Under the pieces are notes generated by a model. That model ran no database searches. It had not been told where the DNA came from and saw only the letters and a program-made list of their open reading frames with translations. Shown piece after piece: positions 50,758-60,329 of a DNA stretch of 64,000 bases (position 1 is its first letter; the number at the start of each line of letters is the position of its first letter). The DNA is from Pseudomonas putida NBRC 14164 (lineage in GTDB: Bacteria; Pseudomonadota; Gammaproteobacteria; Pseudomonadales; Pseudomonadaceae). The position numbers and the translations under genes were made by a program. The stretch covers positions 483,501-547,500 of the forward strand of contig NC_021505.1 in assembly GCF_000412675.1 (NCBI RefSeq), in the 5' to 3' direction.

Positions 50758-50786
50758 TTGCGCCCGCCGCCCCGGTAAGCTACTGT
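50758..50786 (+). promoter_or_regulatory. Candidate promoter of trpL2-trpGDC
   Basis: TTGCGC (50758-50763), 17-base spacer, TACTGT (50781-50786). Start would be near 50793, about 46 bases before the leader ATG. It mirrors the arrangement before trpE. Confidence 0.5.
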
Positions 50787-50838
50787 GCCGGGACGTATGA
50801 GCGAGACCTATCCTGTGTTGATCGTCAGTAAACTCTTG

Positions 50839-50883
50839 ATGCGCGTAATCAAGGCCCACGCCCGTTGGCGTTGGCGCGCCTGA
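50839..50883 (+). CDS. trpL: trpGDC leader peptide
   Basis: A 14-codon frame, MRVIKAHARWRWRA, ending with two Trp codons as TGG CGT TGG CGC GCC TGA. The last 27 bases are identical to the trpE leader except in one codon region; only residues 2 and 7 differ. It precedes a GC-rich hairpin and trpG, the layout of a tryptophan attenuator. No other gene overlaps it here, unlike at trpE. Confidence 0.82.
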   Translation: MRVIKAHARWRWRA

Positions 50884-50894
50884 CTTTATCCCCT

Positions 50895-50909
50895 GCCGGC
50901 CCGCCCGGC
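50895..50909 (+). terminator. Attenuator hairpin of trpGDC
   Basis: GCCGG-CCCGC-CCGGC begins 11 bases after the leader stop and is followed by a C-rich stretch and CCGTTTGCC. The stem is short but fully GC. The downstream block resembles that at trpE. Confidence 0.5.
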
Positions 50910-51018
50910 CCGCCCCCGTTTGCCTTCTTCTTTACTGCCCTTTGTGGCGAAGCCGTGCCTGTAGCGGCTGCAAGAAGGTTCGAATTCTGAAGTCAGTAAA
51001 TTCAAGAGGTTCAACACC

Positions 51019-51612
51019 ATGTTACTGATGATCGACAATTACGACTCATTCACTTACAACGTCGTCCAGTACCTTGGCGAGCTGGGTGCCGAGGTCAAGG
51101 TCATTCGCAATGACGAAATGACCATCGCTCAGATCGAAGCCCTCAACCCCGAGCGCATCGTCGTGTCCCCGGGCCCGTGCACGCCAAGCGAGGCTGGCGT
51201 GTCCATCGAGGCCATCCTGCATTTTGCCGGCAAGCTGCCGATTCTGGGTGTGTGCCTGGGCCACCAGTCCATCGGCCAGGCCTTTGGCGGTGACGTGGTG
51301 CGTGCCCGCCAGGTGATGCACGGCAAGACCAGCCCGGTACACCACCGTGACCTGGGCGTGTTCGCCGGCCTCAACAACCCGCTGACCGTGACCCGCTACC
51401 ATTCGCTGGTGGTCAAGCGCGAAACCTTGCCCGATTGCCTGGAGGTCACTGCCTGGACCGCTCATGCAGACGGTTCGGTCGACGAGATCATGGGCCTGCG
51501 TCACAAAACGCTGAATATCGAAGGGGTGCAGTTCCACCCCGAGTCGATCCTGACCGAGCAGGGCCACGAGCTGTTCGCCAACTTCCTCAAGCAGACCGGC
51601 GGCCACCGCTAA
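51019..51612 (+). CDS. trpG: Anthranilate synthase component II TrpG
   Basis: A 197-residue class I glutamine amidotransferase. The nucleophile is C79 in [15 protein letters not shown]; the His-Glu pair lies in [10 protein letters not shown] near residues 170-172. It supplies ammonia to TrpE; some pseudomonads also use it for folate as PabA. It heads trpGDC and is preceded by GAGG. The trpD start follows 10 bases after its stop. Confidence 0.97.
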   Translation: MLLMIDNYDSFTYNVVQYLGELGAEVKVIRNDEMTIAQIEALNPERIVVSPGPCTPSEAGVSIEAILHFAGKLPILGVCLGHQSIGQAFGGDVVRARQVMHGKTSPVHHRDLGVFAGLNNPLTVTRYHSLVVKRETLPDCLEVTAWTAHADGSVDEIMGLRHKTLNIEGVQFHPESILTEQGHELFANFLKQTGGHR

Positions 51613-51621
51613 GGATCGAAC

Positions 51622-52671
51622 ATGGATATCAAGAGCGCGTTGAGCCGTATCGTCGGCCAGCTGGACCTTTCTACCGAAGAAATGCGCGACGTCATGCGCC
51701 AGATAATGACCGGCCAGTGCAGCGAGGCGCAGATCGGCGCCTTCCTGATGGGCATGCGCATGAAGAGTGAAAGCATCGACGAAATCGTCGGCGCGGTGTC
51801 GGTGATGCGTGAGCTAGCCGACAAGGTTGAACTGAAAAGCCTGGATGGCGTCGTTGATATCGTCGGCACCGGCGGTGATGGGGCCAATATCTTCAACGTG
51901 TCCACCGCGTCTTCGTTCGTCCTGGCGGCGGCGGGCTGCACCGTGGCCAAGCACGGCAACCGCGCAGTGTCGGGCAAGAGCGGTAGCGCCGACCTGTTGG
52001 AAGCTGCCGGCATCTATCTGAACCTGACGCCAGTTCAGGTGGCCCGCTGCATCGACAGCCTGGGCATCGGCTTCATGTTCGCGCAAAGCCATCACTCGGC
52101 CATGAAATATGCTGCCGGCCCGCGCCGCGATCTGGGGTTGCGTACCCTGTTCAACATGCTCGGCCCGCTTACGAATCCGGCCGGAGTGAAGCATCAGGTG
52201 GTCGGCGTGTTCGCTCAGGCCCTGTGCCGCCCGTTGGCTGAGGTTCTGCAACGCCTGGGTAGCAAGCATGTGCTGGTGGTGCACTCGAAGGATGGCCTGG
52301 ATGAGTTCAGCCTGGCTGCCCCCACCTTCGTTGCCGAGCTGAAGAACGACGAAATTACTGAATACTGGGTCGAGCCGGAAGACCTCGGCATGAAGAGCCA
52401 GAGCTTGCATGGCCTTGCCGTCGAGAACCCGCAGGCGTCGCTGGAGTTGATCCGCGATGCGCTGGGCCGGCGCAAGACCGAGAACGGTCAGAAGGCCGCC
52501 GAGATGATCGTGCTTAATGCTGGCGCGGCACTGTATGCAGCCGACCATGCCATGAGCCTGAAAGCCGGTGTAGAACTGGCCCATGATGTACTGCACACCG
52601 GCCTGGCCTGGGAAAAGCTGCAGGAACTGGGTGCCTTTACTGCAGTATTCAAGGTGGAGAACGAAGCATGA
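51622..52671 (+). CDS. trpD: Anthranilate phosphoribosyltransferase TrpD
   Basis: A 349-residue transferase. The PRPP-binding motif [20 protein letters not shown] and the [21 protein letters not shown] segment are intact; [13 protein letters not shown] and LGPLTNPAG follow. It joins anthranilate to PRPP. It overlaps trpC as ATGA at 52668-52671, so trpDC are coupled. Confidence 0.98.
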   Translation: MDIKSALSRIVGQLDLSTEEMRDVMRQIMTGQCSEAQIGAFLMGMRMKSESIDEIVGAVSVMRELADKVELKSLDGVVDIVGTGGDGANIFNVSTASSFVLAAAGCTVAKHGNRAVSGKSGSADLLEAAGIYLNLTPVQVARCIDSLGIGFMFAQSHHSAMKYAAGPRRDLGLRTLFNMLGPLTNPAGVKHQVVGVFAQALCRPLAEVLQRLGSKHVLVVHSKDGLDEFSLAAPTFVAELKNDEITEYWVEPEDLGMKSQSLHGLAVENPQASLELIRDALGRRKTENGQKAAEMIVLNAGAALYAADHAMSLKAGVELAHDVLHTGLAWEKLQELGAFTAVFKVENEA

Positions 52672-53501
52672 GTGTGCCGACGGTGCTGGAAAGGATCATT
52701 GCCCGCAAGTTCCAGGAAGTGGCCGAGCGCAGCGCGCGCGTCAGCCTCGCCGAGCTGGAAGGCCTGGCCAAGGTTGCCGATGCCCCGCGTGGCTTCGCCA
52801 ATGCGCTGATCGAGCAGGCCAAGCGCAAACAGCCAGCGGTGATCGCCGAGATCAAGAAGGCTTCGCCGAGCAAGGGCGTGATCCGCGAGCACTTCGTGCC
52901 GGCGGAAATCGCTGTCAGCTACGAGAAGGGCGGCGCTACCTGCCTCTCGGTACTGACCGATGTCGATTACTTCCAGGGTGCCGATGAGTACCTGCAGCAG
53001 GCACGTGCTGCCGTTTCGCTGCCGGTGATCCGCAAGGACTTCATGGTCGACCCTTACCAGATCGTCGAAGCCCGGGCCTTGGGCGCGGACTGCGTGCTGC
53101 TGATCGTCTCGGCGCTGGACGACGTGAAAATGGCCGAACTGGCCGCGACCGCAAAAGACGTCGGCCTCGACGTGCTGGTGGAAGTGCACGATGGCGATGA
53201 GCTGGAGCGCGCGTTGAAAACCCTGGATACGCCGCTGGTGGGGGTGAATAACCGCAACCTGCACACCTTCGAGGTCAGCCTGGAAACCACCCTTGACCTG
53301 CTGCCGCGCATTCCGCGTGATCGCCTGGCGATTACCGAAAGCGGTATTCTCAACCGGGCCGATGTCGAACTGATGGCAATCAACGAGGTTTACTCGTTCC
53401 TGGTGGGCGAGGCGTTCATGCGCGCTGAGCAGCCTGGGCTGGAGTTGCAGCGGTTGTTCTTCCCCGAACAAGTGAAGAAGACTGTTCAGCACCTGGACTG
53501 A
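52668..53501 (+). CDS. trpC: Indole-3-glycerol-phosphate synthase TrpC
   Basis: A 277-residue TIM-barrel enzyme. [17 protein letters not shown] holds the catalytic lysine region; [24 protein letters not shown] and [13 protein letters not shown] are further active-site segments. It closes the indole ring of the pathway. It is monofunctional; the separate trpF gene is not in this window. A strong terminator follows 8 bases after its stop. Confidence 0.98.
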   Translation: MSVPTVLERIIARKFQEVAERSARVSLAELEGLAKVADAPRGFANALIEQAKRKQPAVIAEIKKASPSKGVIREHFVPAEIAVSYEKGGATCLSVLTDVDYFQGADEYLQQARAAVSLPVIRKDFMVDPYQIVEARALGADCVLLIVSALDDVKMAELAATAKDVGLDVLVEVHDGDELERALKTLDTPLVGVNNRNLHTFEVSLETTLDLLPRIPRDRLAITESGILNRADVELMAINEVYSFLVGEAFMRAEQPGLELQRLFFPEQVKKTVQHLD

Positions 53502-53508
53502 TCAAATG

Positions 53509-53534
53509 AAGCCGGCGTTTTTGCCGGCTTTTTT
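53509..53534 (+). terminator. Rho-independent terminator of trpGDC
   Basis: AAGCCGGC-GTTTTT-GCCGGCTT followed by TTTTG, a textbook terminator directly after trpC. Confidence 0.95.
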
Positions 53535-53593
53535 GTAGGCCTGACATGGCCCTTTCACGGGTGCTTCACCACTCTTAAGCCCTGTGCTAGAGC

Positions 53594-53622
53594 TATGGGA
53601 GCGGGCATGCCCGCGAAGAGGC
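53594..53622. repeat. Single REP unit
   Basis: ATGGGAGCGGGCATGCCCGC followed by GAAGAGGCC; an unpaired copy just upstream of the lipoate-ligase-like gene, 29 bases before its start. Confidence 0.75.
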
Positions 53623-53650
53623 CATCAAAAACAACATCAAAGGTGGATCA

Positions 53651-54355
53651 ATGACCGATCAACCCCTGGCCCTGACCGTCGAACAAGGCCTGCACACCGA
53701 ACAGGAACTGCTGGCCGCGGTGTGCCGCGGCGAACGCGAAAGTGGCGTGCTGTTCTGGCGCCCTACCGACCATGCCCTGGTCATGCCCCGGCGCATGAGC
53801 CGCCTCGACAACTTCGAAGCCGCCTGTTCGGAGCTGGCGATTGCCGGCTGGCCGGTGCTGCTGCGCGAGACTGGCGGTGAGCCGGTGCCCCAATCCCATT
53901 CCACCGTCAACGTCGCACTGGTGTACGTTGCCCCGCGCAGCGAAGGCGATCACGGCCGCATCGAAAGCGCCTACGAGCGCCTGTGCCTGCCGCTGTGCGA
54001 TGTACTGCGCGAGTGGGGCGGGGTGGCGTCGGTGGGTGAAATCGACGGGGCGTTCTGCGATGGCCGTTACAACGTCAACCTCAATGGCCGCAAGCTGGTG
54101 GGCACCGCCCAGCGCTGGCGTCAGGGCCTGGGTGGCAAGCGCCCGGTAGTGCTGGTGCACGGTGCGTTGCTGCTGGACAACGAGCGTGAATCGATGGTGG
54201 CGGCGGTCAACCGCTTCAATGAGTGCTGTGAGCTGGAGCAGCGCTGCCGCGCCGATGCACACATCGCCTTGCATGAAGTGGCGCCCGCGGCGCCCTGGTT
54301 CGCGCGCTTGTCGCAGGCCTACGCCAAGGTGCTTGCAGACCTGCCCAAGGACTAG
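53651..54355 (+). CDS. Lipoate-protein ligase A-like protein (BPL/LplA/LipB fold)
   Basis: A 234-residue protein with features of the biotin/lipoate ligase family: VLFWRPTDHALVMPRR near the start, ETGGEPVPQSHSTVNVALVY in the position of the RR-GGG-V-H-D-ligand loop, and NLNGRKLVGTAQRWRQG, which fits the conserved lysine motif GRKIxGxAQ. The canonical RRxSGGGAVYHD wording is altered, so it may be an octanoyl- or lipoyl-amidotransferase-like variant rather than a true ligase. It is monocistronic, downstream of trpGDC, and converges on vfr. Confidence 0.7.
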   Translation: MTDQPLALTVEQGLHTEQELLAAVCRGERESGVLFWRPTDHALVMPRRMSRLDNFEAACSELAIAGWPVLLRETGGEPVPQSHSTVNVALVYVAPRSEGDHGRIESAYERLCLPLCDVLREWGGVASVGEIDGAFCDGRYNVNLNGRKLVGTAQRWRQGLGGKRPVVLVHGALLLDNERESMVAAVNRFNECCELEQRCRADAHIALHEVAPAAPWFARLSQAYAKVLADLPKD

Positions 54356-54364
54356 ACGTTGTCC

Positions 54365-55009
54365 CTAGCGGGTACCGTAGACCACCATGGTCTTGCCCTT
54401 TACCTGCACCAGGCTGCGCTCTTCAAGGTCCTTGAGGACGCGGCCGACCATTTCCCGGGAGCAACCGACGATTCGCCCGATTTCCTGGCGGGTGATCTTG
54501 ATCTGCATGCCGTCGGGGTGGGTCATGGCATCGGGTTGCTTGCACAATTCCAGCAGGCAACGGGCAACCCGCCCGGTGACGTCGAAAAATGCCAGGTCGC
54601 CGACCTTGCGTGTAGTGTTGCGCAGGCGCTGGGCCATCTGGCTGCCCAGTGCATAGAGGATTTCCGGGTCCTGGCGCGCCAGTTCGCGGAACTTCTCGTA
54701 GCTGATCTCGGCCACTTCGCACTCAGTCTTGGCTCGCACCCAGGCACTGCGCTGCTGTTCGCCGTCAACCGGCTCGAACAACCCCAGCTCGCCAAAGAAA
54801 TCGCCATTGTTGAGATAGGCAATGATCATTTCACGGCCGTCGTCGTCTTCGATGAGGATGGTGACCGAACCCTTGATGATGAATGACAGTGTCTCGGCCC
54901 GGTCGCCGGCGCAGATGATGTTGCTCTTGGCGGTATAACGGCGGCGCTGGCAGTGTACCAGCAGCTTGTCGATGTTCTTGATCTTGGCGGGTAGGGCGGA
55001 GGCAACCAT
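54365..55009 (-). CDS. vfr: Vfr/CRP-family cAMP-responsive regulator
   Basis: A 214-residue CRP homologue. The cyclic-nucleotide domain (about residues 10-125) has [10 protein letters not shown] and [17 protein letters not shown], which hold the cAMP-binding glutamate, arginine and serine/threonine positions. The C-terminal HTH reads [26 protein letters not shown]. The start ATG 55009 ([11 protein letters not shown]) gives the length of known Vfr; the open frame to 55075 adds 22 residues without match. It is divergent from the OsmC-like gene. In P. putida this protein is usually called Crp. Confidence 0.93.
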   Translation of the reverse strand: MVASALPAKIKNIDKLLVHCQRRRYTAKSNIICAGDRAETLSFIIKGSVTILIEDDDGREMIIAYLNNGDFFGELGLFEPVDGEQQRSAWVRAKTECEVAEISYEKFRELARQDPEILYALGSQMAQRLRNTTRKVGDLAFFDVTGRVARCLLELCKQPDAMTHPDGMQIKITRQEIGRIVGCSREMVGRVLKDLEERSLVQVKGKTMVVYGTR

Positions 55010-55198
55010 CACGAAATCCTGTTCGATACGACCCGTAGGCTTTTTATAAGGCTGTCTGGCGCAAGCGCCATTCATTTGGCGCCAGCTTATCAGACGTCAC
55101 CGGATGTTTCGGTACTAAACCGACACGTCTCGTGCTTTTCCCACAGCCGCACAAGGTCTAAGCTGACACCCTTTTCCGAATATCAGGAGTCCGGGTAG

Positions 55199-55621
55199 AT
55201 GAAGGCACGTATCCAGTGGGCCGGTGAGGCCATGTTCCTCGGCGAATCGGGGAGTGGTCATGTCGTCGTGATGGACGGCCCGCCCGAGGCCGGCGGCCGC
55301 AACCTGGGTGTGCGTCCGATGGAAATGTTGCTGTTGGGCCTGGGTGGCTGCAGCAGCTTTGACGTGGTGAGCATTCTGAAGAAATCGCGCCAGGCGGTGG
55401 AAAGCTGCGAGGCGTTTCTGGAAGCCGAGCGCGCCAGCGAAGACCCGAAGGTGTTCACCAAGATTCACATGAACTTCGTGGTGAAAGGCCGTGGTCTGAA
55501 AGAAGCACAGGTCAAGCGGGCAGTGGAGTTGTCGGCAGAGAAGTACTGCTCGGCCTCGATCATGCTCGAACGTGCCGGGGTTGAGATTACCCACGGGTAT
55601 GAAATCGTAGAGCTCGGTTAA
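55199..55621 (+). CDS. OsmC/Ohr family protein
   Basis: A 140-residue member of the OsmC superfamily. The first conserved cysteine is in GLGGCSSFDVV and the second in EKYCSASIML. In OsmC and Ohr such a pair reduces organic peroxides, but this subgroup (YhfA-like) has no proven activity that I can name. AGGAG stands 11-15 bases before the start. It is divergent from vfr, so shared regulation by the cAMP-CRP system is possible. Confidence 0.88.
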   Translation: MKARIQWAGEAMFLGESGSGHVVVMDGPPEAGGRNLGVRPMEMLLLGLGGCSSFDVVSILKKSRQAVESCEAFLEAERASEDPKVFTKIHMNFVVKGRGLKEAQVKRAVELSAEKYCSASIMLERAGVEITHGYEIVELG

Positions 55622-55633
55622 CGCAACGGTTTT

Positions 55634-55752
55634 GGGGGCTGCTTCGCAGCCCATCGCCGGCAAGCCAGCTCCCATACGTACTGCGCTGACCTTGAATCGG
55701 CCGATATACCTGTGGGAGCTGGCTTGCCGGCGATGGGCCGCAAAGCGGCCCC
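55634..55752. repeat. Inverted REP pair after the OsmC-like gene
   Basis: Facing units with cores GCCGGCAAGCCAGC and GCTGGCTTGCCGGC, outer ends GGGGGCTGCTTCGCAGCCC and GGGCCGCAAAGCGGCCCC. They separate convergent genes. Confidence 0.9.
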
Positions 55753-55760
55753 GGCAAATA

Positions 55761-56801
55761 TCAGCTCCGAAGCGCAGGCAGTGCAGCTTGCACCCACCCT
55801 GGCAGCCATCCCCGCATTGCTTGGCTCAACCGCTCCCGCCGCTTCTGGTAAACCAGCCCCAGCCAGATAACCCCCAGCCCGATCAAGGTCACCACCATCG
55901 GGAACAGCAGCGACTCGGCAAACACCTCGTATGACAGGTACCCCAGGTAAGCCGCCACCCCCAGCGCACCAAACACCATGAACACCGGCCGGCGCAGCAG
56001 CACCGCCATGCCCATCAGCACGATGTTGATCAGGCAGTACAGGGCCTTGCCCAACTCACTGCCACTGTCCACCAGCGTCAGCCCGCCCCAGAATGCCGCC
56101 AGCCCGGCCAGGTAGCCCCAGCGGGCATAGTCCTCTCGCGTGCGGCCGTCTATCACAAGGAACACCACCAGCAAAGCCAACCCGAACCACAGCGAAACCT
56201 CGCGGCGCTGCTCCCAGCTGAACGGCGAGCCGAAGAACCATTCGCTCAGGTCCATCGACATGAACCACAAGGCCACGGCTATCGGCATCATGACGAACGG
56301 GTAGGGGATCAGCCGCAGCATCAGCAGCCCGGCGAGCACCGTGGCCGCTTCCATCGCCAGCCAGCCGCCCTGCACGTAGGTGTAGTACTGGTGATAGTTG
56401 GCTTGCGCGTCGTCCAGTGGCCACCAGCCCGCCAGGCGTTCGATGGCGAACACTGCCAGTGGCACGATGCTGACCGCGACGGCCGCCAGCACCCCGGCAG
56501 CAACCGGCTGGGCGCGGCGTTGCAGATGCAGGGCGAACAAGGTGATCAGCAGGATATAGAGGCTGGCGATGACCAGCAGAGCGCCGTCGCCAATGCTCAT
56601 CCAGGCTTCGGTGAGCAACCAGCCCATGGCCGCCATGATCAGCATGGCGCCGAAGTAGAAGGCGACATGGGCCAGCTGGAAGCTGCCCCGTTGGGCCGGT
56701 TGCTGGCGCAGGAATACCAGCAAGGCCTGGTCCTGGCCCGGCTGAAGAATGCCGGCTTGCACGGCGCGCGCCAGGTCCTTGGCGTCGATTCGATCCGTCA
56801 T
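55761..56801 (-). CDS. DUF2157 membrane protein
   Basis: A 346-residue protein with a soluble N-terminus (about residues 1-40) and about ten hydrophobic helices. It matches the DUF2157 type by its N-terminal MTDRIDAKDLARAVQAGILQPGQ motif followed by stacked helices. The function is unknown. It starts 10 bases after the coq7 stop and is probably cotranscribed with it. Confidence 0.8.
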   Translation of the reverse strand: MTDRIDAKDLARAVQAGILQPGQDQALLVFLRQQPAQRGSFQLAHVAFYFGAMLIMAAMGWLLTEAWMSIGDGALLVIASLYILLITLFALHLQRRAQPVAAGVLAAVAVSIVPLAVFAIERLAGWWPLDDAQANYHQYYTYVQGGWLAMEAATVLAGLLMLRLIPYPFVMMPIAVALWFMSMDLSEWFFGSPFSWEQRREVSLWFGLALLVVFLVIDGRTREDYARWGYLAGLAAFWGGLTLVDSGSELGKALYCLINIVLMGMAVLLRRPVFMVFGALGVAAYLGYLSYEVFAESLLFPMVVTLIGLGVIWLGLVYQKRRERLSQAMRGWLPGWVQAALPALRS

Positions 56802-56811
56802 GGCGATGCCT

Positions 56812-57459
56812 TCAGATGCGGTAGGTGCTCTTGGTCATGACCTTGGCCAGCAAGCTCATGCCAAAGCGGACCGGTGCCGGGAAGCGATAACCACCGGCTT
56901 CCAGTGCTGATTCGGCATGCTGCTCTTCATCGATGCGCATCTGCTCGAGAATGGCCCGGGACTTTTCGTCTTCGTGCGGGATTTGCTCCAGGTGCTCGTC
57001 GAGGTGCTTGCACACCTGGTGTTCGGTGGCGGCGACGAAGCCCAGGCTGACCTTGTCGCTGACCAGGCCGGCGAGTGCGCCGATGCCGAACGACATGCCA
57101 TAGAACAGGGGGTTGAGCACGCTTGGGTGGCTGTTCAGCTGGCGAATGCGCTGTTCGCACCAGGCCAGGTGGTCCACTTCTTCCTCGGCAGCATGCTCCA
57201 TGGCCTTGCGTACCTGGGGCAGTTTGGCGGTCAGCGCCTGGCCCTGGTACAGCGCCTGGGCACACACCTCGCCGGTGTGGTTGATACGCATCAGCCCGGC
57301 GATGTGGCGGGTCTGCTGATCGTCCAGGTCCGCGTCCGGCTGGACAATGGCCGGCGATGGCCGGGCGGGTTGGCCGCTGAAGGGCAGCAAGGTGCGCATG
57401 GCGGTATCGGCCTGCAGCAACAAGCGGTCGAGCGGCGAGTAGTGACGTTCGGTAGCCAT
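56812..57459 (-). CDS. coq7: 5-demethoxyubiquinone hydroxylase Coq7
   Basis: A 215-residue di-iron enzyme. Ligand motifs [14 protein letters not shown] (first Glu at 64), [14 protein letters not shown] and DEEQHAESA are present. It hydroxylates 2-polyprenyl-3-methyl-6-methoxy-1,4-benzoquinol at a late step of ubiquinone synthesis; pseudomonads use Coq7 in place of UbiF. ATG 57459 is preferred over the frame start at 57474 since GGAGGTGCCC lies just before it. Confidence 0.94.
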   Translation of the reverse strand: MATERHYSPLDRLLLQADTAMRTLLPFSGQPARPSPAIVQPDADLDDQQTRHIAGLMRINHTGEVCAQALYQGQALTAKLPQVRKAMEHAAEEEVDHLAWCEQRIRQLNSHPSVLNPLFYGMSFGIGALAGLVSDKVSLGFVAATEHQVCKHLDEHLEQIPHEDEKSRAILEQMRIDEEQHAESALEAGGYRFPAPVRFGMSLLAKVMTKSTYRI

Positions 57460-57524
57460 CGGGCACCTCCGCAAGAATGTGCCCGACAGTTTACCGCAAT
57501 AGCGGCGGGGTCGCTTGCCGTGGA

Positions 57525-57863
57525 TCAGCCCGGTGGCCAGTTCATCTGGCGCTGGCCAAGCACGTGCATATGGATGTGATAGACGGTCTGGCCGCCTTTC
57601 GGGTTGCAGTTCATGACCACGCGGAAACCTTCCTCGCAGCCTTGCTCGACAGCCAGGCGCTGGGCGGTGAACAGGATGTGGCCAGCCAGGGCCTTGTCTT
57701 CTTCGGTCAGGTCATTGAGCGTGCGGATGTGTTTTTTCGGGATGACCAGAAAATGTACCGGTGCCGCGGGTGCAATGTCCTTGAAGGCCAGGACCTGGTC
57801 GTCTTCGTAGATGATATCCGCCGGGATTTCCCGGTTGATGATTTTGAGGAATAGATCGTCCAC
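57525..57863 (-). CDS. hinT: HIT-family purine nucleoside phosphoramidase (HinT)
   Basis: A 112-residue HIT protein. The histidine triad HIHMHVLG places H96, H98 and H100 near the end; ending WPPG is typical of HinT. It hydrolyses nucleoside phosphoramidates such as AMP-lysine. It lies between the SDR gene and coq7 with gaps of about 65 bases on both sides. Confidence 0.92.
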   Translation of the reverse strand: MDDLFLKIINREIPADIIYEDDQVLAFKDIAPAAPVHFLVIPKKHIRTLNDLTEEDKALAGHILFTAQRLAVEQGCEEGFRVVMNCNPKGGQTVYHIHMHVLGQRQMNWPPG

Positions 57864-57926
57864 AGCACTTGCTCCATGGTGAGGGTCGGGCCGAGTGTAC
57901 TCAGCCGAGCGCCGCTCGCCCAGTGG

Positions 57927-58709
57927 CTATTCCATGCCGGCCGGGCAATAGCGGCGGTGTATGGCCCCGGCCAGTTTGCACACCAGCCAGCGCGGCAGCA
58001 GGCGCGGGGCAAATGCCAGCCAGCGGTTGCGCCGGCCGGGCAGGATCAGCGCGCGGTTCTTGTCCAGCGCACGTACTGTGTACAGCGCGATTTCCTCGGG
58101 GCTGAGGCAGCGGGGTTTGCCGTCGAGCCGGGCGATGCGCCGGTGCGGGGAGCGTACCGGCCCGGGGCACAGCACCGAGACCTTGATGCCGGCACGCTTG
58201 AGCTCTTCGCGCAGCGCCTGGGAAAAGCTCAGCACGTACGCCTTGCTGGCGGCATAGGCTGCCATCCACGGGCCGGGTGCCACCCCGGCCAGGCCGGCGA
58301 CGTTGAGGATCTGCCCGCCACCCTGCACGGCCATCAGGTTGCCGATGGCATGGCACAGGCGGCTCAGGGCCAGAACGTTGACTTCAAGCAGGTCCTGTTC
58401 GTCGGCCCACTCATGGGCCAGGAACGGCCCGTAGGTGCGCAAGCCGGCGCAGTTGACCAGCAGGTCGATACGCCGTTCGCCTTCTTCCAGCTCCAGTACG
58501 AAGCCCGACAGGCGCAGCGGCTGGCTGAGGTCGCAGGCGCGGAACAGCACCTCGACACCAAAGCGCTGGGTCAGCTCGATGGCCACGGGCTCCAGCGTTT
58601 CCCGCTGACGTGCCACCAGGATCAGGTTGCGCCCGCGCCGTGCCAGCGCTTCCGCCAGGGCCAGGCCCAGGCCGCTGGAAGCACCAGTGATCATGGCGTA
58701 ACGGGTCAT
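57927..58709 (-). CDS. Short-chain dehydrogenase/reductase
   Basis: A 260-residue SDR beginning MTRYAMITGASSGLGLAL, with the TGxxxGxG NAD(P)-binding motif at residues 8-15, the NAG-type strand LVNCAGL, and the catalytic YAASK in MAAYAASKAYVLSFS. The R at RGR after the first helix hints at NADP. ATG 58709 is chosen with AGGAGCC just upstream; the longer frame to 58832 is non-conserved. Substrate unknown. Confidence 0.9.
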   Translation of the reverse strand: MTRYAMITGASSGLGLALAEALARRGRNLILVARQRETLEPVAIELTQRFGVEVLFRACDLSQPLRLSGFVLELEEGERRIDLLVNCAGLRTYGPFLAHEWADEQDLLEVNVLALSRLCHAIGNLMAVQGGGQILNVAGLAGVAPGPWMAAYAASKAYVLSFSQALREELKRAGIKVSVLCPGPVRSPHRRIARLDGKPRCLSPEEIALYTVRALDKNRALILPGRRNRWLAFAPRLLPRWLVCKLAGAIHRRYCPAGME

Positions 58710-58776
58710 GCAAGGCTCCTGGGGGCGAAAGAGGGCGCCTAGTGTACAGCTTGGCCGGGCAAGGTGTTGCGTTTTG

Positions 58777-59733
58777 CTACAAGGTGCGGGCGCGCAGAAT
58801 CTGGCAGCGCTCCAGGGCTTCCCGGTACTCACTGTGCAGCCGTTCGATCAATGCACTGGCACTGGGCAGATCATGGATTTCGCCGACGCCCTGGCCCGCC
58901 GACCATACGGTCTTCCAGGCTTTGGCTTCGTCGTCGACAGGTTTGAGCTTGCCTTGCTCGTGGCCGCCTTTGAGGGCGCTCATGTCGTAGCCAGCCTGCT
59001 CCAGGCTCGAACGCAAGAAGCTTGCAGGGATGCCGGACACTGCCGGGGTGTGAATGATGTCGGCGGCGTGGGCATCGAGCAGCATCTGCTTGTAGGCATC
59101 CTGAGCCTGGCTTTCTGTAGTAGCGATAAAGCGCGTGCCCATGTAGGCCAGGTCGGCGCCCAGCAATTGTGCGGCGAGGATTTCGTGGCCGTGGTTGAGA
59201 CAGCCGGCCAGCAGCAGGGTCTTGTCGAAGAACTGGCGAATCTCTGCGGCCAGAGCGAACGGGCTCCAGGTGCCTGCATGGCCGCCTGCGCCGGCAGCGA
59301 CGGCGATCAGCCCGTCGACACCCGCTTCGGCGGCTTTCTCGGCATGGCGGCGGGTGGTGACGTCGTGGAACACCAGGCCGCCGTAGCCATGCACGGCATC
59401 GACCACTTCCTTGACCGCCCCCAGGCTGGTGATGACGATCGGCACGCGATGTTCCACGCACAAGGCCAGGTCGGCCTGCAGGCGTGGGTTGGTCGGGTGC
59501 ACGATCAGGTTGACTGCATAGGGGGCTGGCGCCTGCAATTGCGCCAGGCCTGCCTCGATCTCCTCCAGCCAGGCCTTGAAGCCGGCGCTGTCGCGCTGGT
59601 TAAGGGCCGGAAAACTGCCGACCACGCCGCTGGCGCAGCATGCCAGCACCAGTGTGGGGTTGGAGATCAGGAACATCGGCGCCGCAACCACAGGCAGGCG
59701 CAGGCGTTGTTCGAGCGAGGCAGGTAGCGACAT
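58777..59733 (-). CDS. Nitronate monooxygenase-like flavoprotein
   Basis: A 318-residue FMN-dependent TIM-barrel protein of the 2-nitropropane dioxygenase family. Family segments: PVVAAPMFLISNP at the start, DGLIAVAAGAGGHAGTWSPFALAAEI in the middle with the FMN-binding glycine-rich run, and AYMGTRFIATTES. It could oxidise alkyl nitronates; the class I motif set cannot be fully judged by eye. It lies 28 bases after hemJ on the same strand. Confidence 0.88.
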   Translation of the reverse strand: MSLPASLEQRLRLPVVAAPMFLISNPTLVLACCASGVVGSFPALNQRDSAGFKAWLEEIEAGLAQLQAPAPYAVNLIVHPTNPRLQADLALCVEHRVPIVITSLGAVKEVVDAVHGYGGLVFHDVTTRRHAEKAAEAGVDGLIAVAAGAGGHAGTWSPFALAAEIRQFFDKTLLLAGCLNHGHEILAAQLLGADLAYMGTRFIATTESQAQDAYKQMLLDAHAADIIHTPAVSGIPASFLRSSLEQAGYDMSALKGGHEQGKLKPVDDEAKAWKTVWSAGQGVGEIHDLPSASALIERLHSEYREALERCQILRARTL

Positions 59734-59761
59734 GGCAAGGCTCCTTGAACGGGTGGCTATG

Positions 59762-60187
59762 TCAGAACGGTTTGACCACCACCAGAATTACGATGCCCAG
59801 CAGGAACAGCACGGGCACTTCGTTGAACCACCGATAGTAGACATGGCTGCGGGTGTTGTTGCCGCTGGCGAAGCGTTTGCGTTGGGCACCGCACATGTGA
59901 TGGTAGCCGGTCAGCAGGATGACCAGGGTCAGCTTGGCATGCAGCCAGCCCTGGCTGAGCCAGCCGGGGGTGAGGTAAAGCATCCACGCGCCGAACACGT
60001 AGGTGGCGATCATGGCCGGGTTCATGATGCCGCGGTACAGCTTGCGTTCCATGGTGACGAAGCGGTCCTTGCTGGTGCTGTCCTCGCTCTGGGCGTGGTA
60101 GACGAACAGCCGCGGCAGGTAGAACAGGCCGGCGAACCAGCAGACCACGCTGACGATATGCAGCGCTTTGATCCATAGGTAAAGCAT
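59762..60187 (-). CDS. hemJ: Protoporphyrinogen oxidase HemJ (CopD/UPF0093 family)
   Basis: A 141-residue membrane protein with four helices. Residues H10 and K85, the family's conserved histidine and lysine, are in MLYLWIKALHIVSVV and WLHAKLTLVILLTGYHH. HemJ oxidises protoporphyrinogen IX in haem synthesis in bacteria that lack HemG and HemY. It is the first gene of the minus-strand run to the DUF2157 gene and is divergent from argC. Confidence 0.87.
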   Translation of the reverse strand: MLYLWIKALHIVSVVCWFAGLFYLPRLFVYHAQSEDSTSKDRFVTMERKLYRGIMNPAMIATYVFGAWMLYLTPGWLSQGWLHAKLTLVILLTGYHHMCGAQRKRFASGNNTRSHVYYRWFNEVPVLFLLGIVILVVVKPF

Positions 60188-60259
60188 GGAGGGAGTTCCT
60201 TCAGGTATTCACGGTCGTCAGATAGTAGTGGTCAAGCGCCCGAAGGGTCACCCGAAGAG

Positions 60260-60288
60260 TTGTTACAGGCGCTTCGCGCCCCTATTAT
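60260..60288 (+). promoter_or_regulatory. Sigma-70 promoter of argC
   Basis: TTGTTA (60260-60265), 17-base spacer, TATTAT (60283-60288), about 40 bases upstream of the argC ATG, which has AAGGGG 8 bases before it. One of the clearest promoters in the window. Confidence 0.75.
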
Positions 60289-60329
60289 CGTGCGCTTTCC
60301 AGACGGCTCGTTGATAAGGGGCAAGCGTT

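Larger units (their letters stand above)
50652..51018. other. estP-trpG intergenic region holding the trpGDC leader
   Basis: This 367-base gap contains the promoter, leader peptide and hairpin of trpGDC listed separately. The left half (50652-50757) is the upstream region of estP with no distinct motif; the right end (50910-51018) is the remaining untranslated leader of trpG with a pyrimidine-rich stretch TTCTTCTTTACTGCCC. Confidence 0.7.
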
